Positions 26,748-36,299 of a DNA stretch of 64,000 nt are shown one piece after another (within the stretch, counting starts at the first letter, position 1; each line of letters starts with the position of its first letter). The stretch spans positions 310,001-374,000 of the forward strand of contig JAHBYU010000002.1 in NCBI GenBank assembly GCA_019635775.1, read 5' to 3'. This DNA is from Rhizobiaceae bacterium (GTDB lineage Bacteria; Pseudomonadota; Alphaproteobacteria; Rhizobiales; Rhizobiaceae). Below the pieces are notes generated by a model. It did no database searches. It worked only from the letters and a program-made list of their open reading frames with translations, and had not been told where the DNA came from. A program made the position numbers and the translations under genes.

Positions 26748-27608
26748 ATGAATTACCGTCACGCCTACCACGCGGGCAATTTCGCCGATGTGGTCAAGCA
26801 CATCGCCTTGTCGCGACTAATCGGGTACCTGAAGCTAAAGGACAAGGCGTTTCGGGTCATCGATACCCATGCAGGTATCGGGCTCTACGACCTTTCGTCA
26901 GACGAAGCCCAAAAGACCGGCGAATGGAAGGGTGGTGTAGGGCGGCTCGCCAGTGCGGACCTGTCACCCGCAGTCGGGACATTGCTCGCGCCCTATCTCA
27001 GCGCCGTGACAGCGGTCAATCAGGGCGACGGTATTGAACGCTACCCCGGTTCGCCGCTGATCACGCGCCATCTGCTGCGCCCGCAGGACCGTCTCACGGC
27101 CATCGAACTGCATCCGAGCGATTTCGAGAGGCTGAAGGCACGTTTTTCTGGTGATTTCCAGGTTCGCACCATCGAACTCGACGGCTGGCTGGCGCTGGGG
27201 GCACACCTGCCGCCCAAGGAAAAGCGGGGACTCGTCATTGTCGATCCGCCTTTCGAGAAGGAAGGCGAGTTCGACAGGCTGGTCGATGGGCTCGCGCGAG
27301 CACATCGCCGCTGGCCGGGCGGAATTTACGCCCTCTGGTATCCAATCAAAAACCGCTCCGCCGTCTCGCATTTTCGCGAGGCGCTGAGGCAGGCGGGGAT
27401 TCCCAAGATTCTCGACGTCGCCTTTAGCGTCCGGGGGCCTTCCTCAGAAGAGCTGTTCGACGGCAGCGGTCTCGTCGTGGTCAATCCGCCCTTCGTCTTC
27501 GAACAGGAAATGCGCGCCATCCTGCCGGAGTTGAAGTCGGCGCTAGCCGAGGACGCAAAAGCCACATGGTCCGTCAAATGGCTTGCCGGCGAGACTGTCT
27601 CCGCTTGA
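26748..27608 (+). CDS. rlmJ: 23S rRNA (adenine2030-N6)-methyltransferase
   Basis: 286 aa. RlmJ methylates A2030 of 23S rRNA. The N-terminus MNYRHAYHAGNFADVVKHIA is the family signature, the SAM site is VIDTHAGIGLYDL, and the catalytic DPPF appears in LVIVDPPFEKEGEF. Length and motifs match E. coli YhiR/RlmJ. Confidence 0.95.
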   Translation: MNYRHAYHAGNFADVVKHIALSRLIGYLKLKDKAFRVIDTHAGIGLYDLSSDEAQKTGEWKGGVGRLASADLSPAVGTLLAPYLSAVTAVNQGDGIERYPGSPLITRHLLRPQDRLTAIELHPSDFERLKARFSGDFQVRTIELDGWLALGAHLPPKEKRGLVIVDPPFEKEGEFDRLVDGLARAHRRWPGGIYALWYPIKNRSAVSHFREALRQAGIPKILDVAFSVRGPSSEELFDGSGLVVVNPPFVFEQEMRAILPELKSALAEDAKATWSVKWLAGETVSA

Positions 27609-27671
27609 CCATGACGCGACTGGAAACGATTATGCATTTCGGCAGCCGTTTGCCGCCGTGAGAGGTATTCC

Positions 27672-28109
27672 ATGTCACGCCTGATCCGTCCGATCCTTGC
27701 CGCGCTACTGGCTGTTTCCTGTTCGCTCGGGATTGTTCCTTCCGTCTACGCTGCTGACCTTGGCGGCTACGTTGGAGATTCGGGCGTGTGCGGGAAGGCG
27801 TGGGTGCTTAATCGCATCACCAGCCGCTTCGCCTATCAGGTGCGTAACGTTCCGAACCTTCCGCAGGTGGCGATCACCGATTTCCACAACATCCAGGAAC
27901 GGCGCTATCTGCCGGCGCAGGAGGACCGTCCGATCGGCCGCACATATTGCGGCGCTCAGGTGGTGCTTTCCGACACCAGCCAGCGCGACATCTGGTACCT
28001 GATCGAGGAAGGCCAGGGCTTCGCTTCGATCGGCGACAATGTCGAGTTCTGCGTGTCCGGCTTTGACCGCTGGTATGTCTATGACGGGCGCTGCCGCGTC
28101 CTTCGCTGA
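27672..28109 (+). CDS. Secreted hypothetical protein
   Basis: 145 aa with a signal peptide (SRLIRPILAALLAVSCSLGI ... SVYAAD, cleavage near 28). The mature part has four cysteines (in GVCGK, TYCGA, EFCVS and GRCRV) that could form two disulfides, and aromatic-rich segments. Conserved-looking in Rhizobiales but without a function I can name. The GAGAGGTATTCC ribosome site supports ATG 27672. It is followed 6 bp later by the RNase T2 gene. Confidence 0.75.
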   Translation: MSRLIRPILAALLAVSCSLGIVPSVYAADLGGYVGDSGVCGKAWVLNRITSRFAYQVRNVPNLPQVAITDFHNIQERRYLPAQEDRPIGRTYCGAQVVLSDTSQRDIWYLIEEGQGFASIGDNVEFCVSGFDRWYVYDGRCRVLR

Positions 28110-28115
28110 TCGGGC

Positions 28116-28841
28116 ATGATGCGGCGCGGGCTGCTTGCGGCACTCGCCGCAGTTCTCCTTGCCAGTTGCAGCCAGGAAAGCGAAAAGGCGCCCGCCGACA
28201 CCCGGCCAAACGCGCCCATCGTCCAGACTGTCCCATCCGGAAAGGCGCCATCCTCCCTACCGCTGGGCACAGGGTTTGATTTCTATGTCCTGTCGCTGTC
28301 CTGGTCGCCGAGCTATTGCGAGGCTGAAGGGCAGGATGCAAACCACCAGCAATGCGACGGAGGCAGGCCCTATGCCTTCGTCGTTCACGGCCTCTGGCCG
28401 CAGTTCCAGCGCGGTTTTCCGGAGAATTGTCCCGTCGAAGAGAGGGAGGTGCCGAACTCGACGCTGCGGTTACTTTACGACATCATGCCGTCAGCAGGGT
28501 TGATCCGCCACCAGTGGCGCAAGCATGGCTCCTGCTCGGGCCTCAGCCAAGACGATTACTTCGCAGTGCTTCGAGCCGCGCGAGAATCGGTCGCTATTCC
28601 CGCGCGATTTCGTCATCTGGACGGTTACGTGACGATCGACCCGGACGAGGCCGAGAAGGCGTTTGTCACTGCCAATCCAACGCTGCGCAGCGACGCTGTG
28701 GCCGTTACCTGCGACCGCCGCTACCTGCGCGAGGTTCGTGTCTGCATGACGAAAGACCTGAAATTCCGGTCCTGCCCCGAGGTCGACCGCCGCGATTGCA
28801 GGCTGTCAAAGGTTGTCATGCCGCCAGTCCGGGGTGGTTAA
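28116..28841 (+). CDS. Ribonuclease T2-family lipoprotein
   Basis: 241 aa. A lipobox (LLASC, C18) predicts membrane anchoring. Conserved site CAS I is FVVHGLWPQ (H91, W94) and CAS II is IRHQWRKHGSC (H132, K136, H137). The usual glutamate of the HEW motif is glutamine (Q133). The family cleaves RNA without base preference to 2',3'-cyclic products; here it would act in the periplasm. Six or more cysteines could form disulfides. Confidence 0.9.
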   Translation: MMRRGLLAALAAVLLASCSQESEKAPADTRPNAPIVQTVPSGKAPSSLPLGTGFDFYVLSLSWSPSYCEAEGQDANHQQCDGGRPYAFVVHGLWPQFQRGFPENCPVEEREVPNSTLRLLYDIMPSAGLIRHQWRKHGSCSGLSQDDYFAVLRAARESVAIPARFRHLDGYVTIDPDEAEKAFVTANPTLRSDAVAVTCDRRYLREVRVCMTKDLKFRSCPEVDRRDCRLSKVVMPPVRGG

Positions 28842-28897
28842 AGAAGTGGTTTCACGCGGGTTATCTGCGCGCTTCAATGCTTGAGGGAAATGCTCAC

Positions 28898-29494
28898 ATG
28901 TCGAAAGTCTTCATCGCACACGCTTCACCGTACAGTTGCAAGGTTCTCATGGCCGCAGCCTATGTGGATGTTGCCGTTGAGGCGGTCGTAACGGATACCT
29001 CGAAGCCGACCGAGGAATTCCTCAGGTCAAATCCGTTAGGCAAGATACCGGTTCTGGTTACCGATAGCGGTGAGACGATCTTCGATAGCCGAGCCATCGT
29101 GCAACATCTCAACCGCCAGTCGGGCAGCAGGCTTTTCCCGCGCAATCCAGCAAAACGAGCGGACGCCGAGACGCTGGAGGCGCTCGCGGATGGCATTTGC
29201 GACTGTGCCCTTGCGCATGTCTACGAACGGCGCTTCAGGCCGCAGGAGATCGTGCACCAGCCATGGCTGGACAGGCAGTGGGAAAAGGTGGGTCGCGCCT
29301 TGGATGCGCTGAACGCAAACCCGCCAAAGATCGGCAAGAAAATCCATGCCGGTCACATCGCGCTGAGGGCGGCGCTTGGCTATCTTGAGCTTCGTTTCGC
29401 CGGGCAATGGGAAAAGGGCAGGAGCCGCCTGAAGCGCTGGATCGCCCGCTATGACGAGAAGTTTCCCGAACTCAACGCGCTGGTGCCGCGCTAA
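28898..29494 (+). CDS. Glutathione S-transferase family protein
   Basis: 198 aa. A thioredoxin-fold N-domain (ASPYSCKVLMAA, with serine/cysteine near the glutathione site; the cis-proline segment is GKIPVLV) and SRAIVQHLNR are followed by a helical C-domain ending AALGYLELRF ... RWIARYDEKFP. I chose ATG 28898 (GAGGGAAA upstream) over a more distal ATG at 28877. It ends at a strong bidirectional terminator. Confidence 0.87.
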   Translation: MSKVFIAHASPYSCKVLMAAAYVDVAVEAVVTDTSKPTEEFLRSNPLGKIPVLVTDSGETIFDSRAIVQHLNRQSGSRLFPRNPAKRADAETLEALADGICDCALAHVYERRFRPQEIVHQPWLDRQWEKVGRALDALNANPPKIGKKIHAGHIALRAALGYLELRFAGQWEKGRSRLKRWIARYDEKFPELNALVPR

Positions 29495-29501
29495 AACAAA
29501 A

Positions 29502-29530
29502 AACCGGACGCCGAAGCGCCCGGTTCTTTT
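29502..29530. terminator. Bidirectional terminator between GST and porin genes
   Basis: Hairpin AACCGGACG/GCGCCCGGTT with one mismatch, a T-run on the plus side (TTCTTTT) and an A-rich run upstream that gives a T-run on the minus strand. It serves two converging genes. Confidence 0.85.
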
Positions 29531-29545
29531 GCGATGCGGATTACG

Positions 29546-30214
29546 TCAGAACTTCATACCGACGCCGAATGTGATCCGGTGATCCTTGGCGCTGATTTCG
29601 GACGGTCCATGAAACGTGTTGAATGTATCGCTGCCGAAATCGGTGTAGCGATACTCGACACGGCCGAAGACGTTCTCCGTCATCATGATGTCGCTACCGA
29701 CGCCAGCGGTCCAGCCAAGCATCGTGTTGCTGTCGTTGACGCCGAAGCCCGACACTTCAACGTTCTTGGCAGCACCACCGGCAGTCGCATAGAGCAGCAC
29801 GCTCGGCGAAATGACGTAACCGAGACGGACGCGAAGCGACCCTTCAAGACCGGCGTCGGACGTGTAACCGGCATTCGTGCCGTCGGCCCAGTTGTAGCCT
29901 ATGTCAGCCTCAGCACCGGCAACGATGTTACCAGCCTGCCAGTTGTAGCCGCCGAAGCCTCCCAGCAGGAAGCCGTTGGTGCCGATCGAGTTGCCGAACG
30001 TCTCCATGTCCGTATCGCCTGAGAAGGCGTAACCGACGGAAACACCGGCGTAGGGGCCGGACCAAGTGTTGAGCGGCGGCTCGGCCATCGGAGCGGCAGG
30101 CGCCTCCGGCACTTCCATGATGGCGTCGGCTGCATAGGCAGGGATCGTGCCCAGCATGGCCATCAGTCCGACGGCGGCAAATGCCGGGCGGGCAAATTTA
30201 GGATTGTTCTTCAT
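29546..30214 (-). CDS. Omp25/RopB-like outer-membrane beta-barrel protein
   Basis: 222 aa with a signal peptide (KFARPAFAAVGLMAMLGTIP ... AYAAD), a proline/alanine-rich linker (EAPAAPMAEPP) and an eight-stranded barrel beginning WSGPYAGVSVGYAFSG and ending in the classic HRITFGVGMKF with terminal phenylalanine. The family includes Brucella Omp25/Omp31 and rhizobial RopB, abundant structural outer-membrane proteins. Confidence 0.88.
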   Translation of the reverse strand: MKNNPKFARPAFAAVGLMAMLGTIPAYAADAIMEVPEAPAAPMAEPPLNTWSGPYAGVSVGYAFSGDTDMETFGNSIGTNGFLLGGFGGYNWQAGNIVAGAEADIGYNWADGTNAGYTSDAGLEGSLRVRLGYVISPSVLLYATAGGAAKNVEVSGFGVNDSNTMLGWTAGVGSDIMMTENVFGRVEYRYTDFGSDTFNTFHGPSEISAKDHRITFGVGMKF

Positions 30215-30613
30215 TTTCTACTCCATGACCACAAGACACGTGGATTCCCAGATGGCAAGCCAACCCGCGGCGGGAGGAACGGATTGGTTGCCGAACAGTT
30301 CCGAATCTGGGCGTGAAATGTGGCTCGAACGAACCTGAAATTGGGTCTTTGGCCGGCGCGAATGAGGCCGAAGCTTGACGTTGCTCCCTTGCAACAGAAG
30401 CTGTCAGGAGTGTGGAGGGTCGCTCCCCGAAACCCGCTTGGTACAAGGCGTTGCGAACCCTATATACTTCGCTCACGCAGGAAAGCGGTAAGCAGCTTAC
30501 TTTGGGGCAGAAGGTGCTTTCGCCACAAAGCCGTCAAAAGAGAAAACGGATTTTAACGAACGACAGCACGTGCGGCTTTGCTGCCGCTACTGAATGGATT
30601 CTTGGGGATTGAC
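30215..30613. promoter_or_regulatory. Divergent omp/SDR intergenic region
   Basis: This 399-bp gap holds the promoters of the porin (minus) and of the SDR-uvrC transcript (plus). No gene, tRNA or perfect operator was found. Confidence 0.4.
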
Positions 30614-31378
30614 ATGGTGGCTGCTGCGCGGACTGCACTGGTGACGGGGGGAGCGAAGCGAATTGGCCGCGCCATCGTCGAAGACCTGGCCAGCCAGGGA
30701 TTTTCGGTCGCGATTCATTGCAACGCTTCCCGCACGGAAGCCGATGCGTTGGCCGCGGCATTGCGAAATTCAGGCTCACGCGTTGCCGTTGTCCCGGCGG
30801 ATCTCACCGACGCCAATGCCACTGCCGGGCTCGTAGCGGACGCGGTGTCAGCGCTAGGTCCAATAGGGCTTCTCGTGAACAACGCCTCGATCTTCGAGGA
30901 TGACGCGATCGAGATGTTCGATCCCGCAGTCGCCGCCAGGCACTTCGCCATTCATGTCAACGCGCCGGCGTTGCTGACACGCAAATTCGCCGAAGCCCTG
31001 GAGAAAGGCGCTCAAGGCCTCGTCGTCAATGTGATCGACCAGCGCGTCTGGCGGCTGACGCCTCGCTATTTTTCCTACACATTGTCCAAATCGGCGCTCT
31101 GGACCGCGACGCGGACAATGGCTCAGGCGCTCGCGCCGCGCATAAGGGTCAATGCCATTGGCCCTGGCCCGACACTGGCGAATGCGCGGCAGGGGCAGCA
31201 TGATTTCCAGGCGCAGGTTGATGGCCTTCTGCTCGGACAAGGCCCTGCTCTTGCGGAGTTTGGAGCGACGATACGCTACCTCTGGAACACGCCTTCGGTT
31301 ACCGGGCAGATGATCGCTCTCGACGGAGGGCAGCACCTTGCATGGCAGACGCCGGATGTGACAGGCATGGTGGAATGA
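30614..31378 (+). CDS. SDR oxidoreductase, pteridine-reductase-like
   Basis: 254 aa. [12 protein letters not shown] is the cofactor site; the arginine in that glycine motif is typical of NADPH-using pteridine reductases (PTR1, FolM). NNASIFEDD and the [14 protein letters not shown] (Tyr-x3-Lys) catalytic motif follow. Reduction of dihydropterin or dihydrofolate is a reasonable inference but is not proven by sequence. The stop overlaps the uvrC start by four bases (ATGA). Confidence 0.85.
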   Translation: MVAAARTALVTGGAKRIGRAIVEDLASQGFSVAIHCNASRTEADALAAALRNSGSRVAVVPADLTDANATAGLVADAVSALGPIGLLVNNASIFEDDAIEMFDPAVAARHFAIHVNAPALLTRKFAEALEKGAQGLVVNVIDQRVWRLTPRYFSYTLSKSALWTATRTMAQALAPRIRVNAIGPGPTLANARQGQHDFQAQVDGLLLGQGPALAEFGATIRYLWNTPSVTGQMIALDGGQHLAWQTPDVTGMVE

Positions 31379-33465
31379 GTCGTAAATCAAAAGGCATCCC
31401 CGGGCAGGACGAGTCCGGTCATGACGGGGAAACCGACACTGCAGACGACATTGCCGGTTTCATTTCGGGCGATGAAGCGGACGACGAAGATGTCGGCGGC
31501 GACGAGGGAGAAGCGGAAGCCATCCCGGCCACTTCGGTCGATCTTCCCTTCACGGCGATCGACTGGACGGCCCACGCAGGGGACGCCGATGGAATGGTCG
31601 GCCCGGAGGTCATCCAGACTCTGGTGAAGCGCCTGCCGAATGCTCCCGGCGTGTATCGGATGATGAATGCGGCAGGCGACGTTCTCTACGTCGGCAAGGC
31701 GCGCAGCCTGAAAAAGCGCGTCACGAACTATGCGAACGGCCGTTTCCACACAAACCGCATCGGACGCATGGTGCGTGAAACGGCGACGATGGAATTCGTC
31801 GTGACACGCACCGAGATCGAGGCGCTTCTGCTCGAAGCGAACCTCATCAAGCGGCTGCGCCCGCGCTTCAACGTCCTTTTGCGCGACGACAAATCGTTTC
31901 CATACATATTGCTGACGGGCGATCATCCGTCGCCGGGCATCTTCAAGCATCGCGGCGCGCGTTCGCGCAAGGGCGACTATTTCGGGCCATTCGCTTCGGC
32001 GGGCGCGGTTGGGCGCACGATCAACTCGCTGCAGCGAGCCTTCCTTCTGCGCACATGCACGGATTCGGTGTTCGAGAGCCGCACACGTCCCTGCCTGCTC
32101 TATCAGATTAAGCGCTGCTCCGGGCCGTGCACGGGGGAGATATCGCACGACGGCTACACCGAACTCGTCTCCGAGGCCCGGGACTTCCTTTCCGGCCGCA
32201 GCCTGAAGGTCAAGTCCGAGATATCGGGGCAAATGCAGCAGGCTGCCGAAGACCTCGACTTCGAGCGCGCGGCGGTATACCGGGATCGCCTTGCCGCGCT
32301 CAGCCATGTCCAGAGCCATCAGGGGATCAATCCGCAGGGTGTGGAAGAGGCCGATGTCTTCGCCATCCATCAGGAAGGCGGCCAGGTCTGCATCCAGGTC
32401 TTCTTCTTCCGTACCGGCCAGAACTGGGGCAACCGGGCGTATTTTCCAAAGGCCGATCCTGCGCTGGAGGCCCAGGAGGTGTTATCTTCGTTCCTTGCGC
32501 AATTCTATGACGACAAGCCGTGCCCCCGCGTCGTCATGCTGTCGCACAAGGTCGAGGAAGAAAATCTGCTCGAACAGGCTCTGGCGACGAAGGCCGGCCA
32601 CAAGGTCTCGATCACCGTTCCGCAGCGGGGCGAGAAAAAGGATCTGGTCGATCATGCCCTGCAGAATGCCCGCGAGGCTCTTGGCCGCAGGCTGGCCGAA
32701 ACTTCCACGCAGGCGCGGCTGCTTGACGGTTTCGCGGGTACGTTCGGGCTGGAGAAGGCGCCCGGACGCATCGAGGTCTACGACAATTCCCACATCATGG
32801 GTACGAATGCAGTCGGCGCCATGATCGTCGCCGGCCCGGAAGGCTTCGTGAAGAACCAGTACCGGAAGTTCAACATCCGCTCGACGGATATCACGCCGGG
32901 CGACGATTTCGGCATGATGCGCGAGGTCATGCAGCGTCGTTTTTCACGTCTGATCAAGGAGCACGGCGAGGGCGGTGGCGATACCGACGACGAGGAAAGC
33001 AGCGCGTTCCCGGCATGGCCCGACGTGATCCTGATCGATGGTGGACAGGGCCAGATGACTGCCGTGCGCGCAATCCTCGCTGAACTTGGCATCGAAGATC
33101 GAGTGGTTGCGATCGGGGTGGCCAAGGGCAGGGATCGCGAGGCCGGGCGCGAGCAGTTTTTCGTCAAGGGAAAGAGCGCCTTCACCTTGCCGGTCCGGGA
33201 CCCGGTCCTGTATTTCGTGCAGCGCCTGCGCGACGAAGCCCACAGGTTCGCTATCGGTTCGCACCGGGCACGGCGCAAGAAGGAAATGACAAGGAATCCG
33301 CTGGATGAAATTGCCGGCATCGGGCCGACGCGCAAGCGTGCCCTGCTGCTGGCCTTCGGAACGGCAAAGGCGGTGCGCAACGCGGCTATGGACGATCTGA
33401 TGGCCGTGGATGGCATATCGGAGTCGGTCGCACGACTGGTCTATAACCATTTTCACGAGAAATGA
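31375..33465 (+). CDS. uvrC: UvrABC system protein C
   Basis: Dual-incision nuclease of nucleotide excision repair. 696 aa: an acidic N-terminal extension (about 10-60, rich in Asp/Glu), a GIY-YIG domain ([20 protein letters not shown]), a UvrB-binding UVR segment ([16 protein letters not shown]), the RNase-H-like nuclease ([18 protein letters not shown]) and a C-terminal double HhH ([16 protein letters not shown] ... [13 protein letters not shown]). ATG 31375 overlaps the SDR stop. Confidence 0.96.
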   Translation: MSRKSKGIPGQDESGHDGETDTADDIAGFISGDEADDEDVGGDEGEAEAIPATSVDLPFTAIDWTAHAGDADGMVGPEVIQTLVKRLPNAPGVYRMMNAAGDVLYVGKARSLKKRVTNYANGRFHTNRIGRMVRETATMEFVVTRTEIEALLLEANLIKRLRPRFNVLLRDDKSFPYILLTGDHPSPGIFKHRGARSRKGDYFGPFASAGAVGRTINSLQRAFLLRTCTDSVFESRTRPCLLYQIKRCSGPCTGEISHDGYTELVSEARDFLSGRSLKVKSEISGQMQQAAEDLDFERAAVYRDRLAALSHVQSHQGINPQGVEEADVFAIHQEGGQVCIQVFFFRTGQNWGNRAYFPKADPALEAQEVLSSFLAQFYDDKPCPRVVMLSHKVEEENLLEQALATKAGHKVSITVPQRGEKKDLVDHALQNAREALGRRLAETSTQARLLDGFAGTFGLEKAPGRIEVYDNSHIMGTNAVGAMIVAGPEGFVKNQYRKFNIRSTDITPGDDFGMMREVMQRRFSRLIKEHGEGGGDTDDEESSAFPAWPDVILIDGGQGQMTAVRAILAELGIEDRVVAIGVAKGRDREAGREQFFVKGKSAFTLPVRDPVLYFVQRLRDEAHRFAIGSHRARRKKEMTRNPLDEIAGIGPTRKRALLLAFGTAKAVRNAAMDDLMAVDGISESVARLVYNHFHEK

Positions 33466-33563
33466 TCTATTTCCGCGACAAAACGGCTTCATTCATCGAC
33501 TTGGACCAGTTGACCCCCTACATCGCCATCTGATTTCACTAGGGAGGAACCAGAGCAGAAGAC

Positions 33564-34154
33564 ATGGCAAAGCGCGCTTTCAACCTGCCGAACATGCTGA
33601 CCTACGGGCGGATCCTCGCCGTTCCGCTAGTGGTCCTTTGCTTTTTCCTTGAAGGAAAGCTTCAGTCGAGCGACTTCGCGCGCTGGTCTGCGCTGGTGAT
33701 TTTCATCGCCGCCAGCATCACCGATTATTTCGACGGCTATCTGGCGCGGGCATGGCAGCAGACGTCCAACATTGGCCGCATGCTCGACCCCATCGCCGAC
33801 AAGCTGCTGGTGGCCACCTGTCTCCTGCTGCTTGCCGCGGACACTGATCGCACGATTGCCGGCTGGAGCCTCTGGGCTGCCATCATCATCCTTTGCCGGG
33901 AAATCCTGGTGTCCGGTCTGCGGGAATATCTGGCCGCCCTGAAGGTCAGTGTTCCGGTAACCCAGCTTGCCAAGTGGAAGACCGCAATCCAGATGATCGC
34001 CATCGGCGTTCTGCTGGCTGGGCCTGCACTGGACAAGATCGTTCCCTACGCCACCGAGACCGGCATAGTGCTTCTCTGGATCGCTGCGATAGTCACGCTG
34101 TACACCGGCTACGATTATTTCCGTGCCGGCGCCAAGCACATCATGGACGAATGA
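33564..34154 (+). CDS. pgsA: CDP-diacylglycerol-glycerol-3-phosphate 3-phosphatidyltransferase
   Basis: Makes phosphatidylglycerophosphate, the precursor of phosphatidylglycerol and cardiolipin. 196-aa membrane protein with the CDP-alcohol phosphotransferase motif DG-x2-AR-x8-G-x3-D-x3-D in FDGYLARAWQQ ... GRMLDPIADK. It lies in the conserved order uvrC-pgsA-moaD-moaE and ends one base before moaD. Confidence 0.94.
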   Translation: MAKRAFNLPNMLTYGRILAVPLVVLCFFLEGKLQSSDFARWSALVIFIAASITDYFDGYLARAWQQTSNIGRMLDPIADKLLVATCLLLLAADTDRTIAGWSLWAAIIILCREILVSGLREYLAALKVSVPVTQLAKWKTAIQMIAIGVLLAGPALDKIVPYATETGIVLLWIAAIVTLYTGYDYFRAGAKHIMDE

Positions 34155-34155
34155 C

Positions 34156-34410
34156 ATGACGAAGCTCGTTTACTTCGCATGGGTACGGGAGCGGATCGGC
34201 AAGGCAGAAGAAGAGGTTACGTTGCCGTCCGGTGTAGAGACCGTCGGGGATCTCCTCCTATGGCTGAAGGGGCGCGGCGAGGCGTATGAGTACGCGTTGC
34301 AGCATCCCGATGTCATCCGGGTCGCGATCAATCATGAACATGTGGATCACCGGGAAAGGATAGGCGGCACGAGCGAGATCGCGCTGTTTCCTCCCATGAC
34401 GGGCGGCTGA
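34156..34410 (+). CDS. moaD: Molybdopterin synthase sulfur carrier subunit
   Basis: 84-aa ubiquitin-like sulfur carrier ending in the required Gly-Gly (PPMTGG). The internal ALFPPMTGG segment is diagnostic. Its C-terminal glycine is thiocarboxylated and inserts into MoaE. Spaced one base from pgsA and one from moaE. Confidence 0.95.
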   Translation: MTKLVYFAWVRERIGKAEEEVTLPSGVETVGDLLLWLKGRGEAYEYALQHPDVIRVAINHEHVDHRERIGGTSEIALFPPMTGG

Positions 34411-34411
34411 G

Positions 34412-34873
34412 ATGGTCGTGCCGGTTGTGCGCATACAGGCGCATGATTTCGATGTCGCGGCCGAAATCGCGAGCCTGCAACAAGGCAGGCGGGACATCGG
34501 TGCGATCGTGACGTTCAGCGGAATTTGCCGCGATGAATCGGGCGCTTTGGAAGCTCTGGAGATCGAGCACTATCCCGGCATGGCGGAGGCCGAGATCGGA
34601 CGGATTGCCGCCCAGGCCACCGAGCGTTGGCCGATCGAGGCTCTGGTGGCCATTCACAGGCATGGAATGATCAGGCCGGGCGAGAACATCGTCCTTGTGG
34701 TGGCGGCCTCGAGGCACCGCCGCGCCGCCTTTGAGGCAGCCGAGTTTCTCATGGATTACCTGAAGTCGCGGGCACCGTTCTGGAAGAAAGAGTACCGCCG
34801 CGATGGCACTGCCGGCGAATGGCTCGACGCGAGGGACAGCGACGAGGAAGCGGCGGCGCGCTGGAAAAAGTAG
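34412..34873 (+). CDS. moaE: Molybdopterin synthase catalytic subunit
   Basis: 153 aa. With MoaD, converts cyclic pyranopterin monophosphate to molybdopterin. GAIVTFSGICRD, LEIEHYPGMAE, IHRHGMIRPGE and the catalytic-lysine segment LKSRAPFWKKE are canonical. Confidence 0.95.
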   Translation: MVVPVVRIQAHDFDVAAEIASLQQGRRDIGAIVTFSGICRDESGALEALEIEHYPGMAEAEIGRIAAQATERWPIEALVAIHRHGMIRPGENIVLVVAASRHRRAAFEAAEFLMDYLKSRAPFWKKEYRRDGTAGEWLDARDSDEEAAARWKK

Positions 34874-34946
34874 CATCGGTCCTGCGGCGCGTCACGGAAC
34901 AGACTCAATCCGGGTCGATTGTCGCCAGCGAACTGGAGGACGACTG

Positions 34947-35717
34947 ATGCTGGGAAAATTGGCGGAACTGGTCCTTTTCGGGATCGGCCCTCTGGCGCTC
35001 GGAGGGCTTCTGATGCCGGTGGCCGTGATGGCGGAGGAGGCCGAGATCGTCGGCGAGGTATCCTACCGTGAACGGATCGCGCTCCCGCCGAACGCCGTCC
35101 TGAGCGTCAAGCTCACCGATGTGTCGCTGGCCGATGCGCCCGCTGCCGTCATTGCGGAGCAGAAGGTGGAGCCTGCCGGGCAAGTGCCCATCAAGTTCGC
35201 GCTGAAATTCGACCCGGCGATCATTCAGCCCAAGATGAGCTATGCAGTTCAGGCTCGCATCACCGTGGACGACAAGCTCTGGTTCATCAATGACGAGCGG
35301 TATTCGGTCGATCCGGCCAAGCGCGAGCCTGTGCGGATGATGCTGCGCAAGGTCAGCCAGGAGGAAACGCCCCCGCTTCCAACCCTTTTCGATACAACCT
35401 GGCTTGCCGAAGATATCGGTGGCGCCGGTGTGATTGATGACGCACAAACGACCTTCAGCGTGACCGAAGATGGAAGCGTGACTGGTCGGGGCGGATGCAA
35501 CGGCTATTTCGCGCAAGCCAAGATCGAAGGCGACAGGATTTCTGTCGGCAAGGCCGGGATGACCATGATGGCATGCCCGGAAGCGCTCATGGATCAGGAA
35601 CGGAAGTTTCACGACGCACTCAGCAAGACGGCAAGCTTTCGCTTCGACGGGGACGGGAAGCTGTTCTTCGTGGATGCGGACGGAAACGATCTGGTGCGCT
35701 TCTCGAACGCCGGCTGA
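34947..35717 (+). CDS. YbaY-META domain envelope protein
   Basis: 256 aa with a signal peptide (to about 29, AVMA-EEAE). A YbaY-type beta domain (GEVSYRERIALPPNAVLSVK ... SYAVQARITVDD, about 35-125) is followed by a META domain (TTWLAEDIGG ... GRGGCNGYFAQA ... MTMMACPEALMDQERKFHDA). HslJ-type META domains are linked to stress and novobiocin resistance in E. coli. GGAGGACGA precedes ATG 34947. No biochemical role is assigned. Confidence 0.82.
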   Translation: MLGKLAELVLFGIGPLALGGLLMPVAVMAEEAEIVGEVSYRERIALPPNAVLSVKLTDVSLADAPAAVIAEQKVEPAGQVPIKFALKFDPAIIQPKMSYAVQARITVDDKLWFINDERYSVDPAKREPVRMMLRKVSQEETPPLPTLFDTTWLAEDIGGAGVIDDAQTTFSVTEDGSVTGRGGCNGYFAQAKIEGDRISVGKAGMTMMACPEALMDQERKFHDALSKTASFRFDGDGKLFFVDADGNDLVRFSNAG

Positions 35718-35740
35718 GGGCCAGGTCCGAAGCATAAAAA

Positions 35741-35766
35741 AGCCGGCGTCGCGCGCCGGCTTTTTC
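35741..35766. terminator. Bidirectional terminator between META gene and ndk
   Basis: Stem AGCCGGCG/CGCCGGCT (35741-35748/35754-35761) with an A-run upstream and T5 downstream. It serves the converging YbaY-META and ndk genes. Confidence 0.9.
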
Positions 35767-35808
35767 TATATGTATCAGCGGTTTGTGGCAGCCGACGGAC
35801 TCAATTCT

Positions 35809-36231
35809 TCAGCCGACAAGCTCGATGTCGGAGAACCAGTACTTGATCTCCTGGGCAGCGGTCTCAGGCGCATCGGAGCCGTGCACAGAGTTCTCGCCGA
35901 TGGAAAGCGCGTGAACCTTGCGAATGGTGCCTTCGGCAGCGTTCGCGGGGTTGGTGGCGCCCATCACTTCGCGGTTCTTGGCGATGGCGTTCTCGCCTTC
36001 CAGAACCTGAACGACCGTGGGCGCGGAAGACATGAACTCTACCAGTTCGCCGAAGAACGGGCGGTCCTTGTGCACGGCGTAGAAGCCTTCAGCTTCGCGG
36101 CGGCTCATCCACACGCGCTTCGAGGCCACGACGCGCAGCCCTGCATCTTCCAGCATCTTCGTGATCGCGCCGGTCAGGTTACGCCGGGTAGCATCCGGCT
36201 TGATCATCGAAAAGGTGCGTTCAATTGCCAT
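35809..36231 (-). CDS. ndk: Nucleoside diphosphate kinase
   Basis: 140 aa. Balances NTP/dNTP pools through a phosphohistidine intermediate; catalytic H117 is in [24 protein letters not shown] is the family N-terminus. Confidence 0.96.
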   Translation of the reverse strand: MAIERTFSMIKPDATRRNLTGAITKMLEDAGLRVVASKRVWMSRREAEGFYAVHKDRPFFGELVEFMSSAPTVVQVLEGENAIAKNREVMGATNPANAAEGTIRKVHALSIGENSVHGSDAPETAAQEIKYWFSDIELVG

Positions 36232-36299
36232 GTTCGGTTCCTGTGTCGTTGGAAAGGTGGCGGGTCTATACAGTTCACCGCCGTGCTTGCCAAGCGTAC

